From Strigamia acuminata (taxonomy: Eukaryota; Arthropoda; Chilopoda; Geophilomorpha; Linotaeniidae), in contig CASHSZ010000070.1 in assembly GCA_949358305.1 (NCBI GenBank), forward strand, positions 140,001 to 204,000: 64,000 bases of DNA. Direction: 5' to 3'. The position numbers and the translations under genes were made by a program. Each line of letters starts with the position of its first letter. The stretch's first letter is position 1. The notes under the pieces are model-generated. The model searched no databases. It had not been told where the DNA came from and saw only the letters and a program-made list of their open reading frames with translations. Shown here in pieces: positions 48,930 through 59,696 of this stretch.

Positions 48930-49396
48930 TGTTAGAAAAATGCCCAACTGTTTGATCTTATCGGTTGCATGTTTCCGGTTAAATGCAACGTGTGTGTCAT
49001 TGCAATTCTGTATCCGTGTTACATTGGTTGATATTGACTTTTAAACCCTTGTTCCTGTGCTAAGTGCCCCAACCAATGTGCTTATTAGCAATGACATGCC
49101 CATATGTCGTCTGCTCTAATATGAGCGCTTATCTTTTAGTTTCTCATGGCCTTTGTTTACATTATCGATTGTTTATGCCGAGTTTACTTTACTTTTGTTA
49201 TGTAAAGAATGAATCCTTGTCTGCTAACAATGATTCATTCTACTTCAAGTTTTGTAGCCTCGAAAGAGGTGCGCTTTTATGTTTTGCCTTATCATCTCGA
49301 TGAATAAAGATGGCGGTCGCACGATGCGAGTTCCCGCACCTCTTAATTCGAGTCTCAGCTCTTTTCCTTTGATGTCCGGCGCCTACAAGCCTATCA
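48930..49396 (+). repeat. copia 3' LTR
   Basis: 467 bp, reads as identical to 42,679-43,145, and is followed by the AGAAT target duplication. Confidence 0.95.
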
Positions 49397-50012
49397 AGAA
49401 TGACCGTAGACTTGACAACCGCTTAACCCAAGCCGTGATCTTAGAATGACCGTAGACTTGACAACCGCTTAACCCAAGCCGTGATCTTAGAATGACCGTA
49501 GACTTGACAACCGCTTAACCCCTCAAGCCGTGATCTTAGAATGATCGTAGACTTGACAACCGCTTCACTCCTCAAGCCGTGATCTTAGAATGATCGTAGA
49601 CTTGACAACCGCTTCACCCCTCAAGCCGTGATCTTAGAATGACCGTAGACTTGACAACCGCTTCACCGCTTCAAGCCGTGATCTTGGAATGACCGTAGAC
49701 GTGACAACCGCTTCAAGCCGTGATCTTGGAATGACCGTAGACGTGACAACCGCTTCACCCCTCAAACCGTGATCTTGGAATGACCGTAGACGTGACAACC
49801 GCTTAACCCAAGCAGTGATCTTGGAGTGACCGTAGACGTGACAACCGCTTAACCCAAGCCGTGATCTTGGAATGACCGTAGACGTGACAACCGCTTAACC
49901 CAAGCCGTGATCTTGGAATAACCGTAGACGTGTCAACCGCTTAACCCAAGCCGTGGTCTTGGAATGACCGTAGACGTGTCAACCGCTTCACCCATCATCC
50001 TGGAATGACATT
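49397..50012 (+). repeat. 46-49-bp minisatellite, main part
   Basis: About thirteen units with TGACCGTAGACTTGACAACC and GTGATCTTAGAA. Variants change in order along the array: CTTGACAACC becomes CGTGACAACC, CTTAGAA becomes CTTGGAA, and some units carry an extra CCTC. Such ordered change is typical of local slippage and conversion. Confidence 0.92.
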
Positions 50013-50209
50013 ATGGCCAAATAGGCAGTCTGGCCTACCGTAATGCGTGTATGTGAAGAAAAGAAAGTATTATATTCATCAAGTAAACTTTACAGTAAGC
50101 TAATAATAACAAAGGCAATAATTCTTTTATTTTTGTTTTTTATTATTATTCACAGTATACAGAAGAAGAGAGAATATGGACATTGATTCGAATAACTCAA
50201 GCCATCAGC
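50013..50209. other. Spacer between minisatellites
   Basis: AT-rich, no repeat or gene recognised. Confidence 0.5.
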
Positions 50210-50812
50210 TCAACCCGTCTTCTTGAAACGACCTTAGAGATGCCAGCCGTTTCTGCAACTCTACCCGTCATCTTGAAACGACCGTAGAGATGCCAGCCGT
50301 TTCTGCAACTCAACCCGTAATGTTGGTAGAACCGTAGAGATGCCAGCCGTTTCTGCAACCCAACCCGTCATGTTGGTAGAACCGTAGACATGTCAGCCGT
50401 TTCTGCAACCCAACCCGTCATGTTGGTAGAACCGTAGACATGTCAGCCGTTTCTGCAACCCAACCCGTCATGTTGGTAGAACCGTAGACATGTCAGCCGT
50501 TTCTGCAACTCAACCCGTCATGTTGGTAGAACCGTAGACATGTCAGCCGTTTCTGCAACCCAACCCGTCATGTTGGTAGAACCGTAGACATGTCAGCCGT
50601 TTCTGCAACCCAACCCGTCATCTTGAAACGACCGTAGACATGCCAGCCGTTGCTGCAACTCAACATGGCATTTTGGAACAACCGTAGACATGCCAGCCGT
50701 TGCTGCAACTCAACATGGCATTTTGGAACGACCGTAGACATGCCAGCCGTTTCTGCAACTCAACATGGCATTTTGGAACAACCGTAGACATGCCAGTCGT
50801 TGCTGCAACTCA
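50210..50812 (+). repeat. 50-bp minisatellite
   Basis: About twelve units with ACCGTAGACATGTCAGCCGT and TTCTGCAACCCAACCCGTCA. It shares the ACCGTAGAC word and the general order of blocks with the 46-bp family, so the two arrays are probably related. Confidence 0.9.
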
Positions 50813-50972
50813 TACCGTTCCCTAAACGTCGCGCGACGTTCCCTAAACGTCACGCGACGTTCCCTAAACGTCACGCGACGTTCTCTAACCGTCACGCGAC
50901 GTTCCCTAACCGTCACGCGACGTTCCCTAACCGTCACGCGACGCTCTCTAAACGTCACCCGACGTTCTCTAT
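50813..50972 (+). repeat. 21-bp minisatellite CGTTCCCTAAACGTCACGCGA, first block
   Basis: About seven units; some read CTAACCGTC. The same family recurs at 51,655-52,010 and 52,165-52,227. Twenty-one bp is a multiple of three, so open frames run through it on both strands without being genes. Confidence 0.92.
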
Positions 50973-50984
50973 GTAGAAAATAGT

Positions 50985-51316
50985 TGAAACACCTTGAAAC
51001 ACCTATGAAACACCTTGAAACATCTAAGAAACACCTTGAAACACCTTGAAACACCTTGGAAACACCTTGAAACATCTATGAAACACCTATGAAACACCTA
51101 TGAAACACCTATGAAACACCTTGCAACACCTATGAAACACCTAGAAACACCTGTGAAACACCTAAAAACATCTATGAAACACCTTGAAACATCTATGAAA
51201 CACTTTGAAACATCTATGAAACACCTTGAAACATCTATGAAACACCTTGAAACACCTATGAAACACCTTGAAACGCCTATAAAACACCTAGAAACACCTG
51301 TGAAACACCTAAAAAC
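50985..51316 (+). repeat. 10-11-bp TGAAACACCTA repeat, first block
   Basis: Units alternate TGAAACACCTA, TGAAACACCT and TGAAACATCTA. The same family recurs at 52,235-52,436. Confidence 0.9.
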
Positions 51317-51650
51317 ACTATGCACCAACTATGCAACACTATGCAACAACTATGCAACACTATGCAACAACTATAGAATAACTATGCAACGCTATGCAAC
51401 AACTATGCAATGCCATACAACAACTATGTAACACTATGCAACAACTATACAACAACTATGCAACACTATGCAACAACTATGCAATGCCATACAACAACTA
51501 TGCAATACCATGCAACAACTATGGAACACTATGCAACAACTATGCAACACTATGCACAACTATGTAATGCCATGCAACAACTATGCAAAATCATGCAATA
51601 ACTATGAAACACAATGCAACAACTATGCAACAACTATGCAACAAAACTCG
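51317..51650 (+). repeat. ATGCAACAACT/ATGCAACACT repeat, first block
   Basis: 10-11-bp units of the form ACTATGCAACA with scattered substitutions. Recurs at 52,012-52,155. Confidence 0.9.
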
Positions 51651-51654
51651 AAAT

Positions 51655-52010
51655 GTCACGCGCGTTCCCTAAATGTTACGCGCGTTCCCTAAACGTCACG
51701 CGACGTTCCCTAAACGTCACGCGACGTTCCCTAAACGTCACGCGACGTTCCCTAAACGTCACGCGACGTTCCCTAAACGTCACGCGACGTTCCCTAAACG
51801 TCACGCGACGTTCCCTAAACGTCACGCGACGTTCCCTAAACGTCACGCGACGTTCTCTAAACGTCACGCGACGTTCTCTAAACGTCACGCGACGTTCCCT
51901 AAACGTCACGCGACGTTCCCTAAACGTCACGCGACGTTCTCTAAACGTCACGCGACGCTCTCTAAACGTCACGCGACGCTCTCTAAACGTCATGCGACGT
52001 TCTCTAAACT
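51655..52010 (+). repeat. 21-bp minisatellite, main block
   Basis: About seventeen near-identical units. Late units change CGTTCCCTAAACG to CGTTCTCTAAACG and then CGCTCTCTAAACG. Confidence 0.93.
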
Positions 52011-52011
52011 A

Positions 52012-52436
52012 TGAACACTATGCAACAACTATGCAATGCCATACAACAACTATGCAATACTATGCACCAACTATGTAACACTATGCAACAACTATACAAC
52101 AACTATGCAACACTATGCAACAACTATGCAATGCCATACAACAACTATGCAACAAAACTCAAAATGTCACGCGACGTTCTCTAAACGTCACGCAACGTTC
52201 TCTAAACGTCACGCGACGTTCTCTATGTAGAAAATAGTTGAAACACCTTGAAACATCTAAGAAACACCTTGAAACACCTTGAAACACCAATGAAACAAAT
52301 TGAAACATCTATGAAACACCTATGAAACACCTATGAAACACCTATGAAACACCTATGAAACACCTTGAAACACCTATGAAACACCTTGAAACGCCTATGA
52401 AACACCTAGAAACGCCTATGAAACACCTAGAAACAC
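52012..52436 (+). repeat. Return series: ATGCAACA, 21-bp and TGAAACACCT blocks
   Basis: The block order of 50,813-51,650 is partly repeated. ATGCAACA units run to about 52,155, three 21-bp units to 52,227, then GTAGAAAATAGTTGAAACACC and TGAAACACCT units. The transition string TTCTCTATGTAGAAAATAG also occurs at about 50,962, so the compound was duplicated as a block. Confidence 0.85.
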
Positions 52437-52484
52437 TGTTTTGCAGCAGTTTTTATTATAACAATCGAAACTGGAGTAATAACG

Positions 52485-52835
52485 ATGGGATATGAATTTT
52501 GGTACGTAGTATTTACTAAGTATTTTGCTAAGTACTGCAAGAATTACCACATTCTGAAAACCTTCACCGCCTTAATCGAGTTTAGTTTTCACCTAACCGG
52601 CGACATCCTGCGCTCCTTCAAACACAACGAGCTCATTTCACCGCATCCCAACCTTCAGTCGTTGTTACCCTACGAGATATCGTCGCCGCCGCACGAGATG
52701 ACAATCACCGCCAAACTCTTTCCCGAGTTACAGCGCATCGATTCCCGCTACATGAAAACGGAGTTCGCGCCAACAGATGCAACAATAGGCAAAAGTATAA
52801 ACTCAAGCGCGCATTATTTATTGCATCCAAAATAG
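52485..52835 (+). CDS. Uncertain 116-aa open frame
   Basis: The ATG-started frame follows the minisatellites directly. The translation is unbiased in composition, with aromatic residues near the N-terminus (YEFWYVVFTKYF), but I recognise no domain. No TATA box or splice context supports it. It could be an exon fragment or chance. Confidence 0.2.
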   Translation: MGYEFWYVVFTKYFAKYCKNYHILKTFTALIEFSFHLTGDILRSFKHNELISPHPNLQSLLPYEISSPPHEMTITAKLFPELQRIDSRYMKTEFAPTDATIGKSINSSAHYLLHPK

Positions 52836-52941
52836 CCACAACGTTTCCACAATTCTGGTCTGCGCATTCCAATATAATGGAGGCCATGAATACGTTTTGG
52901 CCCAGCGGAAAATATTTTCCTCAGTGGATGGCACCATATTG

Positions 52942-53042
52942 TACCGGTTGGCCCACATAAAAGTGGCCCCATAATGTCATAGTATGTGTGTATGACAGTC
53001 ATACACACATTTTCAGGCCTCTTTTATGTGGGCCACCCTGTA
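52942..53042. mobile_element. Hairpin MITE, about 100 bp, TA-flanked
   Basis: Ends are inverted: TACCGGTTGGCCCACATAAA on the left and the complement of TACAGGGTGGCCCACATAAA on the right. The centre is a 10-bp stem ATGTGTGTAT/ATACACACAT around a 7-base loop. TA flanks and a CAGGGTG-type end suggest a Tc1/mariner-like non-autonomous element. It has no coding capacity. Confidence 0.65.
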
Positions 53043-53239
53043 TAACCTTTTGTGCATTCTTTCAGTGCTATATTGGGGACTTTAGTACTACCATACCCTG
53101 CAATTGCTGTATTTATTGTTGGTTAGGTCACTGAATGGCCTTTGCGTCTACTGTTTGGTCTGGTTGCTCCTCTTTCCTGTCAGGTCCCCTGCACGCTTCA
53201 GCTGTTGGGGGTGACATTGCCAGCGGCCTAATAAACCAC
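53043..53239. other. Spacer without recognisable feature
   Basis: No gene or repeat recognised. It may contain flanking sequence of the neighbouring copia remnant. Confidence 0.4.
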
Positions 53240-53538
53240 TGCCATCAATTAGTTGCACACTATTAATTCTTAATTTCTCACTAAATTTAATTGTTTTTCC
53301 GCACGCCTTTTTTTCGCACTATTTAAACTGCCGACGAGATTGTCCCTTTTCACGAGTTCTCGTATGAAATGGTATCTGACATCGATATGTTTTGTTTTTC
53401 TATTCTCGATGTTCGACTTCGCGGCATTGCGTATCTTTGCTGCAAATACGCCGATCGTCTCCGTGGTTGGATCGTATTTCAGACAACAAATGTCATCGCT
53501 TGATGATATGATATAATAATACACACCAAAACCTAACA
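53240..53538 (-). repeat. 3' LTR of a decayed copia element, with captured RNase H segment
   Basis: On the minus strand the LTR begins TGTTAGGTTTTGGTGTG right after a purine tract (complement of 53,539-53,555, ATGAGGGGGCCGAA). The far boundary is uncertain. Inside it, 53,336-53,421 is an 86-bp copy of 53,689-53,774 from the RNase H coding region. I found no second LTR in the window. Confidence 0.6.
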
Positions 53539-53556
53539 TTCGGCCCCCTCATATTA

Positions 53557-54126
53557 TCAAGCACTTAGTACATCGAGATTAATTAAAAAACGATTACAAA
53601 ACTGGACTAAGTCTGTCTTGTCGACCGACTTTGTAAATATGGTAAATATATCAGCGAGATTTGACTTTGTCCCCACGTGTAACACTTGGAGATTGTCCCT
53701 TTTCACGAGTTCTCGTATGAAATGGTATCTGACATCGATATGTTTTGTTTTTCTATTCTCGATGTTCGACTTCGTAAAATCTACCGTAGAGATATTATCA
53801 CAAAATACTCGGTGATAAAATCGATTTGCTAAATCGGGGACTATCTCGTATAATACTCGGACGATCCATATGTAGTCTTTCACTGTCTCTGTGAAAGCTA
53901 CATATTCTGCCTCCATAGTGGACAACGTCACGTTGCGCTGTTTGAATGTTCTCCAGAAAATTGGCGAATTCCCCAATGTTATGAGAGTTCCGCCAACTGA
54001 AATCCTATCGCCTCGATTGTTTGCGTAATCGGAGTCACTGTAGCCAATGACTTCAATACGGTTGTTAGGAAATAACATAAGTCCATAGTTCTTCGTCGTT
54101 CTTAAGTAGCTAAGCAAATCCAACAT
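53557..54126 (-). pseudogene. copia Pol C-terminal fragment (RNase H)
   Basis: A 189-codon frame matches the end of copia Pol: DLLSYLRTTKNYGL (end of RT), YSDSDYANN with the first RNase H aspartates, STMEAEYVAF with the catalytic glutamate, FCDN, and the KTKHIDVRYHFIREL tail. Everything upstream (gag to RT) is missing: the frame is cut near 54,127, where Polinton-side sequence begins. A purine tract and LTR follow at its 3' side. The family differs from the intact copia at 42,679 (for example MEAEY versus MESEF). Confidence 0.9.
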
Positions 54127-54273
54127 GATCAGTCAGGCTAACAAAGTCGGCCTGTTTATGGCACGGCTGGCTTAGCTCTGGCATCATGCTTAGTGTTTGT
54201 TTAATTTATTTTATTTCTTAAATTATTTTTATATAAAAAAATAAAATCCATTTAGATTCGCTCTGTGCTTAAG

Positions 54274-57200
54274 ATGAATAGATACAAAGTCAAGAAATGT
54301 GTAGAGTTTTTAAAAGGAAAAAGAGAAAGTGGACAACTATCTAAGGATTTTAAGTTACACATCAAGTTGGAACAACTCTTGGCAAAATGCCGAGAATATG
54401 ATGATTTTGTGAACATTGAACCTCGGCCGTATTACCTTTTCAAAAATATCTTTGACGGACAAGTGCTTGATTACATTGTCGAATTCGACGAAAGGATTTT
54501 TGACATAGAAGACGTGATGAAAGACGCCACTCCAAATATCCGTGCATTGGCAGCAGAAGTTGCAGCCAGCATGAATTCGTGCAAAGTGAGCGTTATGATG
54601 CTATTGAGATATCGGCATTCCCTGAGGACGTCGACTGATCAACATTATTGGTACCGGGCCGATCCGTTCGTGATGCATTCGGACGATGTTGACCACATTC
54701 TGGATTCAGCTGCGAAACAACTGGCCATACAAAATGCCGAATTTGTCGAAACTCACGACTATTTATATTACCTTTGTGTGGACGAGATTAAAATTTGTTT
54801 TGCTGCTTTACACCAGAAAGGTGGATGGTACAAAGATGTTCCGTCATTTCCGTTGAGTTTGAACAACGATTTGCCGGCCGTCATTTGCAATAAGAAAGCG
54901 GTGTTAACATTTAAAATTGAGTTGTGCAAAGATATGTGACCGTACACAGAAACAGGAAACATCACGTCGATCTATTCTTCTATGGAAACAACTGCTACGG
55001 ACATGTGAGGAATCTAAAACGTTTGCTCGGTTATTTTCCGTGTCACTACTGCGACAACCAATTCAAGAGCATTGTGGGCAGAGACAAACACCTGACGGTA
55101 TTCCACTCCGTTCCCGAAGAAGAAGAATCGTCATATCAGGAACTGAATGAACATCTGCGCAGCAAAAAGGCAGTGGTAAATGTCCAGAACTCGGATCAGA
55201 AAAGTTTTTTGTGGTCCATATTGGCTGCCTTGTATCCGGCACCCGATAATGTATGCAGAAGGTTATTACGTACAGTTTATGGACAAACTCAATCTCGAAG
55301 GGCTAGTTTTTCCCGTGGGGCCGAAAGGAGTGCTTAAATTCGAAAGACGAAATGAAAGTTTGAACATTAATGTATTCGAGTTGCTGCCCACGTCACGGAT
55401 TGTTCCAATAAAAGTGAATATTCAGACAAACCGCCTTACCACTATTAACCTACTGAAGAAACGAAATCATTACATGTGGATCAAGGATTTCTCACGACTC
55501 ATGAGCGTCAGCGATGGCAACAAGCGGTATTATTGCATGAATTGTATGAACGGGTATTCCAGTGCCAAAGTGCTCGTTAAACATAAACATTACTGCGGAA
55601 AAAACACTCCTTCCGCCACTAAATGTCCTAAAGAAGGAACAATCTGTACGTTCAAGAGTGAGAAAAAAAAATATCCTATACCGTACGTTTGCTACGCTGA
55701 TTTCGAAGCATTCTTAGTGCCTGAAGTGGAGACCGAACCCACTTTACATTCGGACACCATTAATTCTCACGTTCCATGTGGTTATTCTTTTAAAGTGGTG
55801 TGCACGGAGAACGAAGCTTATTCCAGACCGTTACAGCTGTACAGAGGTCCGGATGCCGTCGATCATTTTTTGAAATCGTTGCGTGCAGAAATTAAAGCCG
55901 TGGTTTGTCAATTTTCTCAATTGGAAAGACAATTCGATACCAAAATGATGACTCCACTTGAATGGAACGCATTTAGAAATGCAACAACTTGTTTCTTATG
56001 CGATGGCGAGTTCTCCAAAGCTGAAGGATGGACTAAAGTCTTGGATCACAACCATTTCACTGGAAAGTTTCGCGGAGCTGCACATGGCAAATGTAACCTC
56101 AACTACCATTGGCGGAGATCTGTGCCGGTAGTTTTCCATAATGGGAAAAGGTATGATTTTCATTTGATATTCCCACATTTGACCGTCGAGACAGAAAAAG
56201 TGACCGTCATCGCCGAAAACTCGGAATTATACAAATCTTTCACGCTAAGAATCAATACCAGCGATGATCCAAAAGTGCCCCGTAAAATTCTTGGATAGTT
56301 TCCAATTTCTCGCGAGCAGTTTATCCAATTTGGCTAAAAATTTAGAGAAGTCGCAGTTCGTTGTCTTTCAGAGCGGGTTTAAGGGCGAGGAAATTGATTT
56401 TCTTTTGAGGAAAGGAGTATACCCGTACAAATATATGACTGGTTGGTCAAAATTTCTAGAAGATAAACTTCCGCCGATAGAAGAATTTGAGAACATATCC
56501 GCCGACGAATACCAATATGCTCAGTTAGTTTGGAAAACGTTGGGAATTAAAGACATGGGCGAATATCACGATTTATATCTGAAGACCGACACTCTGTTGT
56601 TGGCGGATATATTCGAGCAGTTTAGGAAAATGTGTTTGAATCACTACAAGCTGGACCCCTGTCATTATATCACGTTTCCGAGTCTGTCTTGGGACGCAGC
56701 ACTGCTCATCACCAAAGTTAAATTGGAGCTTCTGTCTGATCCAGATATGTACATGTTTGTCGAACAAGGAATAAGAGGCGGTGTTGCCACAATCAGTCAA
56801 CGCTATGCCAAAGCTAATAACCCTCTTCTGGCATCGGGATACAATTGTGAGAAACCAGAGAGTTACATCGTCTATTTGGATGCGAATTCCATGTATTCCT
56901 GGGCAATGAGCAAACCGTTACCCGTTGGCAACTTTGCCTTCGATGATAATTTAGCCGAATGGACGCAAGAAAGGATTTTGAAAATGGGAGAGAACGATAC
57001 GATGGGATGCATCTTGGAAGTAGATTTGGGATATCCGCAAGAACTGCACTTGGCCCACAATTGTCTGCCTTTGGCTCCGGAAATGATACGTTCTGCGGAC
57101 GACACTTGTCCCAGATTAATCCCGCATTTGCAAGGTCGTTGTAATTACATTCTGCATTACAGAGCTCTGCAATTGTACTTGTCCCTGGGCATGACGTTGA

Positions 57201-58051
57201 TGAAAATAAAAAAAGTGCTGACGTTTGAGCAAAAACCATGGTTGGCCAAGTATATCGAACTGAATATTGAGAAACGGAAGTCCGCTACCAGTGATTTTGA
57301 GCAGGAATTAGCGAAATTAGCTAACAATTCGGTCTTTGGAAAAACCTTGCAGGACGTGAGGAAATATAGACAATTTTATCTGGTGAATAATCAGAAAGAC
57401 TTTGATAAACACCTCAACCACGCCGGATTCAAAGGATATAAAGCTTTTACTAGTGGTCTGATGTTGGTTGAACGTCGAAAGCTGGAATTGACGTTAGACA
57501 AACCTATTTACAGCGGATTAACTATCCTGGACTTGTCTAAATGCTTGCTATATGAAAAAAAATTCTCAGACAAGCTGAGATTGCTGATGACGGATACGGA
57601 TAGTTTGATGTATGAAATAGAAGCTCCGTCAGTCTACTCGTTCTTCAGAGAAGAAATACCAGAAGTGATGGATCTGTCTAATTACGACCCACCTGATGGC
57701 AGGAACAGGCGTGTAATAGGATGCTTCAAAGACGAGACTGCCGGCGAGTCGATAGAAGAGTTTGTAGGGCTAAGAGCCAAATGTTACGCATATAACGTGA
57801 ACGGGAAAACGAGCATGCGATGTAAAGGCATAAAGAAGGCCGTCGTGGAGCAAGAGCTGGACTTGGAGGCGTACAAGAAGATATTGTTCGGAGAACGGGA
57901 GGCCCACAGATTGAAATTTGAAACGATCAAATCAAAACTGCACGTTCTCACAACGGTCGAGGTGGACAAATTGGCATTGTCGGCAAAAGACAAGAAACGA
58001 GTGATATTAGAAGATTGTATACACACCAAGGCTTATGGTTATGTTGAGTAA
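54274..58051 (+). pseudogene. Protein-primed family B DNA polymerase, frameshifted
   Basis: Family function: replicates element DNA from a protein-primed end. Coding similarity runs over about 3.78 kb (roughly 1,250 codons, normal for Polinton pPolB) but changes frame near 54,930, 55,255 and 56,275. Visible motifs: Exo I YADFEAF (about 55,693), DHNHFTGKFRG with nearby cysteines, Exo II VVFHNGKRYDFHL (about 56,135), Pol A LDANSMYSWAM (about 56,877), Pol B LANNSVFGKT (about 57,317), Pol C TDTDSLMYE (about 57,592). A C2H2-like CHYCDN...HLTVFH unit lies near 55,040-55,105. The ATG at 54,274 is the first available. Catalytic residues are intact despite the breaks, so decay is fairly recent. Confidence 0.92.
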
Positions 58052-58055
58052 AATG

Positions 58056-58445
58056 CTACTTATTAAATAAATTAAAGTGAATATACACTTGATATCTTGG
58101 TACTTTTTCACTTTCTTCTGGTTCTATTTCTCCTGTAATTATGAGTTTATCTCCGCATTTAAATTCTATCGGAGGATTGTAAACACTTGTCGTGATTAAC
58201 TCTGACCAACTGAGGTTAAAGTCGACAACCGTAAAGGGATCACTTTCTCTAATATTTGAACTATCAATTACTAGGTTTATCATGTGACCCATTCCATGTT
58301 CTCTCTTTGCACCTATGTCGTAAAAACATATATCTATACTTGTAATCTCACATCTTCTAAATGTTCTAAAAGTTGATTCGTTTTCATCAATGAAAAAATT
58401 TACTTTTCCTTCCTTGTTGGCTGAATGATAATTTTCAAATTTCAC
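58056..58445 (-). CDS. Beta-rich Polinton ORF, unassigned (about 129 codons)
   Basis: The open frame abuts the polymerase stop tail to tail. It begins with GTG, not ATG, and overlaps the stop of the coiled-coil frame by two bases. It is therefore probably the C-terminal part of that gene after a frame change. The translation alternates short hydrophobic strands and turns (CEITSIDICFYD, IEFKCGDKLIITGE, YQVYIHFNLF), suggesting a small beta-sandwich. I do not recognise a family. A globular head on a coiled-coil stalk is an inference from order alone. Confidence 0.5.
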   Translation of the reverse strand: MKFENYHSANKEGKVNFFIDENESTFRTFRRCEITSIDICFYDIGAKREHGMGHMINLVIDSSNIRESDPFTVVDFNLSWSELITTSVYNPPIEFKCGDKLIITGEIEPEESEKVPRYQVYIHFNLFNK

Positions 58446-59385
58446 AATATATTTTTCAACTTGTATAACTTGTTTAATGTTTTTTTTATTTCTGCAACCA
58501 TTTCAGCCTTATTTGCTTCTAGCATTGCTTTAATTTTCCCATCTTCCTGTAAACTCTGATTAATGCGTTCTATTTCTGCACTCATTTCAGCCTTATATGC
58601 ATCTAGCATTGCTTTAATTTGCTCATCATCCTGTAAACTCTGCTTGATGCGCTCTATTTCCACAGTCATTTCAGTCTTATATGTATCTAGCATTGCTTTA
58701 ATTTGCTCATCATTCCGTAAACTCTGTTTGTTGTGCTCTATTTTTGCACTCATTTCAACCTTACATGCTTCTAGTATGTCTTTAATTTGCTCATCATCAT
58801 CGTGAGCAATCTGATGAATGTGCTCCATTTCCGCAGCTATTTTAGCTTTATATAGATCTAGCATTGCTTTAACTCGCTCGTCGTTCTGTAAACTCTGTTT
58901 GATGGATTCTATTTCTGCAGTCATTTCAGCCTTATGTGCATCTATGCTGGCTTTAACTAGCTCATCGTCTTGTAAACTTTGTTTGATGCGCCCTATTTCT
59001 GCAGTCATTTCAGCCTTAATTTGTCCATCATCCTTTAAACTTTGTTTGATATGTCCATATCCATTTCTGCCTTATGTGCATCTATGTTCGCTTTAACTCG
59101 TTCATTGTGCTGTAAACTCTGTTCAATATGGTCGTCGACTCGAGATTTTATATCTTCCATAAGCACTGCAGAATCTGCAGCTGCCGGGTCTGGTATTCCA
59201 ACGTCAAAATCTTTTTTTAGTTGAGCGATATCGTTTCTGTGGCCGAACACCATTCGCCTAATCTGCTCGTGTTCGTCATGAGTTAAATTACTTCCGTCTC
59301 GTTTGGCAATTTTGCGTGGGGTCAGTCCAAATCTATGCACTGGATTTAAGTGGAAGTCGTCTCTCGCCTTATTAATGCTCCCCAT
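58442..59385 (-). pseudogene. Coiled-coil protein with 28-residue (four-heptad) repeats, frameshifted
   Basis: First ATG at 59,385 (MGSINKARDDFHLNP). The N-terminal part (DEHEQIRRMVFGHRNDI) is followed by tandem units of the form AEIERIKQSLQDDEQIKAML plus DAYKAEM. The frame changes near 59,040, after which six full units and a partial one continue to 58,442. Units are 84 bp in DNA, exactly four heptads, with hydrophobic residues in heptad spacing. One unit has an extra residue. It overlaps the end of the protease by about 40 bp. The role is unknown; a stalk or fibre-like structural protein is possible. Confidence 0.6.
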
Positions 59386-59696
59386 TTTTTTAATACGAAC
59401 AAACACAAATGTCCGCACGTGACTTCGTCAAACGATTGATACTGATAAACGTTATATTTTATATTGTCTCCCAGGTAATTGTACAATTCAATAGGAGGCG
59501 GAAGATCGCCGAAACTGTCAAAGTATAATTTGTCTCGCTTATTTTTAGCGTACGCCACCCAATGGCTACCACTTTGCAGATGCTTATTCAAATTAACAAT
59601 CCCACATTCGAAGGGTCTGGCTTTGACGGGCAACGTGTCTCTGGAGAACACGCCTCTGAAGAATGGAATATTCATTCGTCTAGCCAATTTGCCCAA
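59346..59696 (-). CDS. Adenain-type cysteine protease (Polinton PRO), N-terminus incomplete
   Basis: Family function: maturation protease of adenovirus-like and Polinton particles. Motifs in order: FFRGVFSRDTLP, CGIVNLN, catalytic His in SGSHWVAY, Asp in LYFDSFGD, the oxyanion Gln in QSFDEVTC, and nucleophile Cys in CGHLCLFVL. The frame opens with TTG; the first ATG lies seven residues in. A stop lies upstream at about 59,733 with similarity extending between them, so the N-terminus is lost or shifted. At about 116 codons it is shorter than adenain (about 200). Confidence 0.85.
   Translation of the reverse strand: MGKLARRMNIPFFRGVFSRDTLPVKARPFECGIVNLNKHLQSGSHWVAYAKNKRDKLYFDSFGDLPPPIELYNYLGDNIKYNVYQYQSFDEVTCGHLCLFVLKKWGALIRRETTST

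Larger units (their letters stand above)
42679..49396 (+). mobile_element. Complete Ty1/copia LTR retrotransposon
   Basis: A 6,718-bp element with two 467-bp LTRs starting TGTTAG and ending CTATCA, an initiator-tRNA primer-binding site, a 1.1-kb leader, one uninterrupted gag-pol frame, a purine tract and a 5-bp AGAAT target duplication. The LTRs read as identical, which indicates recent insertion. It lies inside the 46-bp minisatellite. Domain order protease, integrase, reverse transcriptase, RNase H is diagnostic for copia rather than Ty3. Confidence 0.97.

Noticed and set aside
51673-52078. RRSLNVT and KRHATFP repeat proteins from the 21-bp minisatellite
   Set aside because: The 21-bp period keeps any frame open on both strands; no start context or homology.
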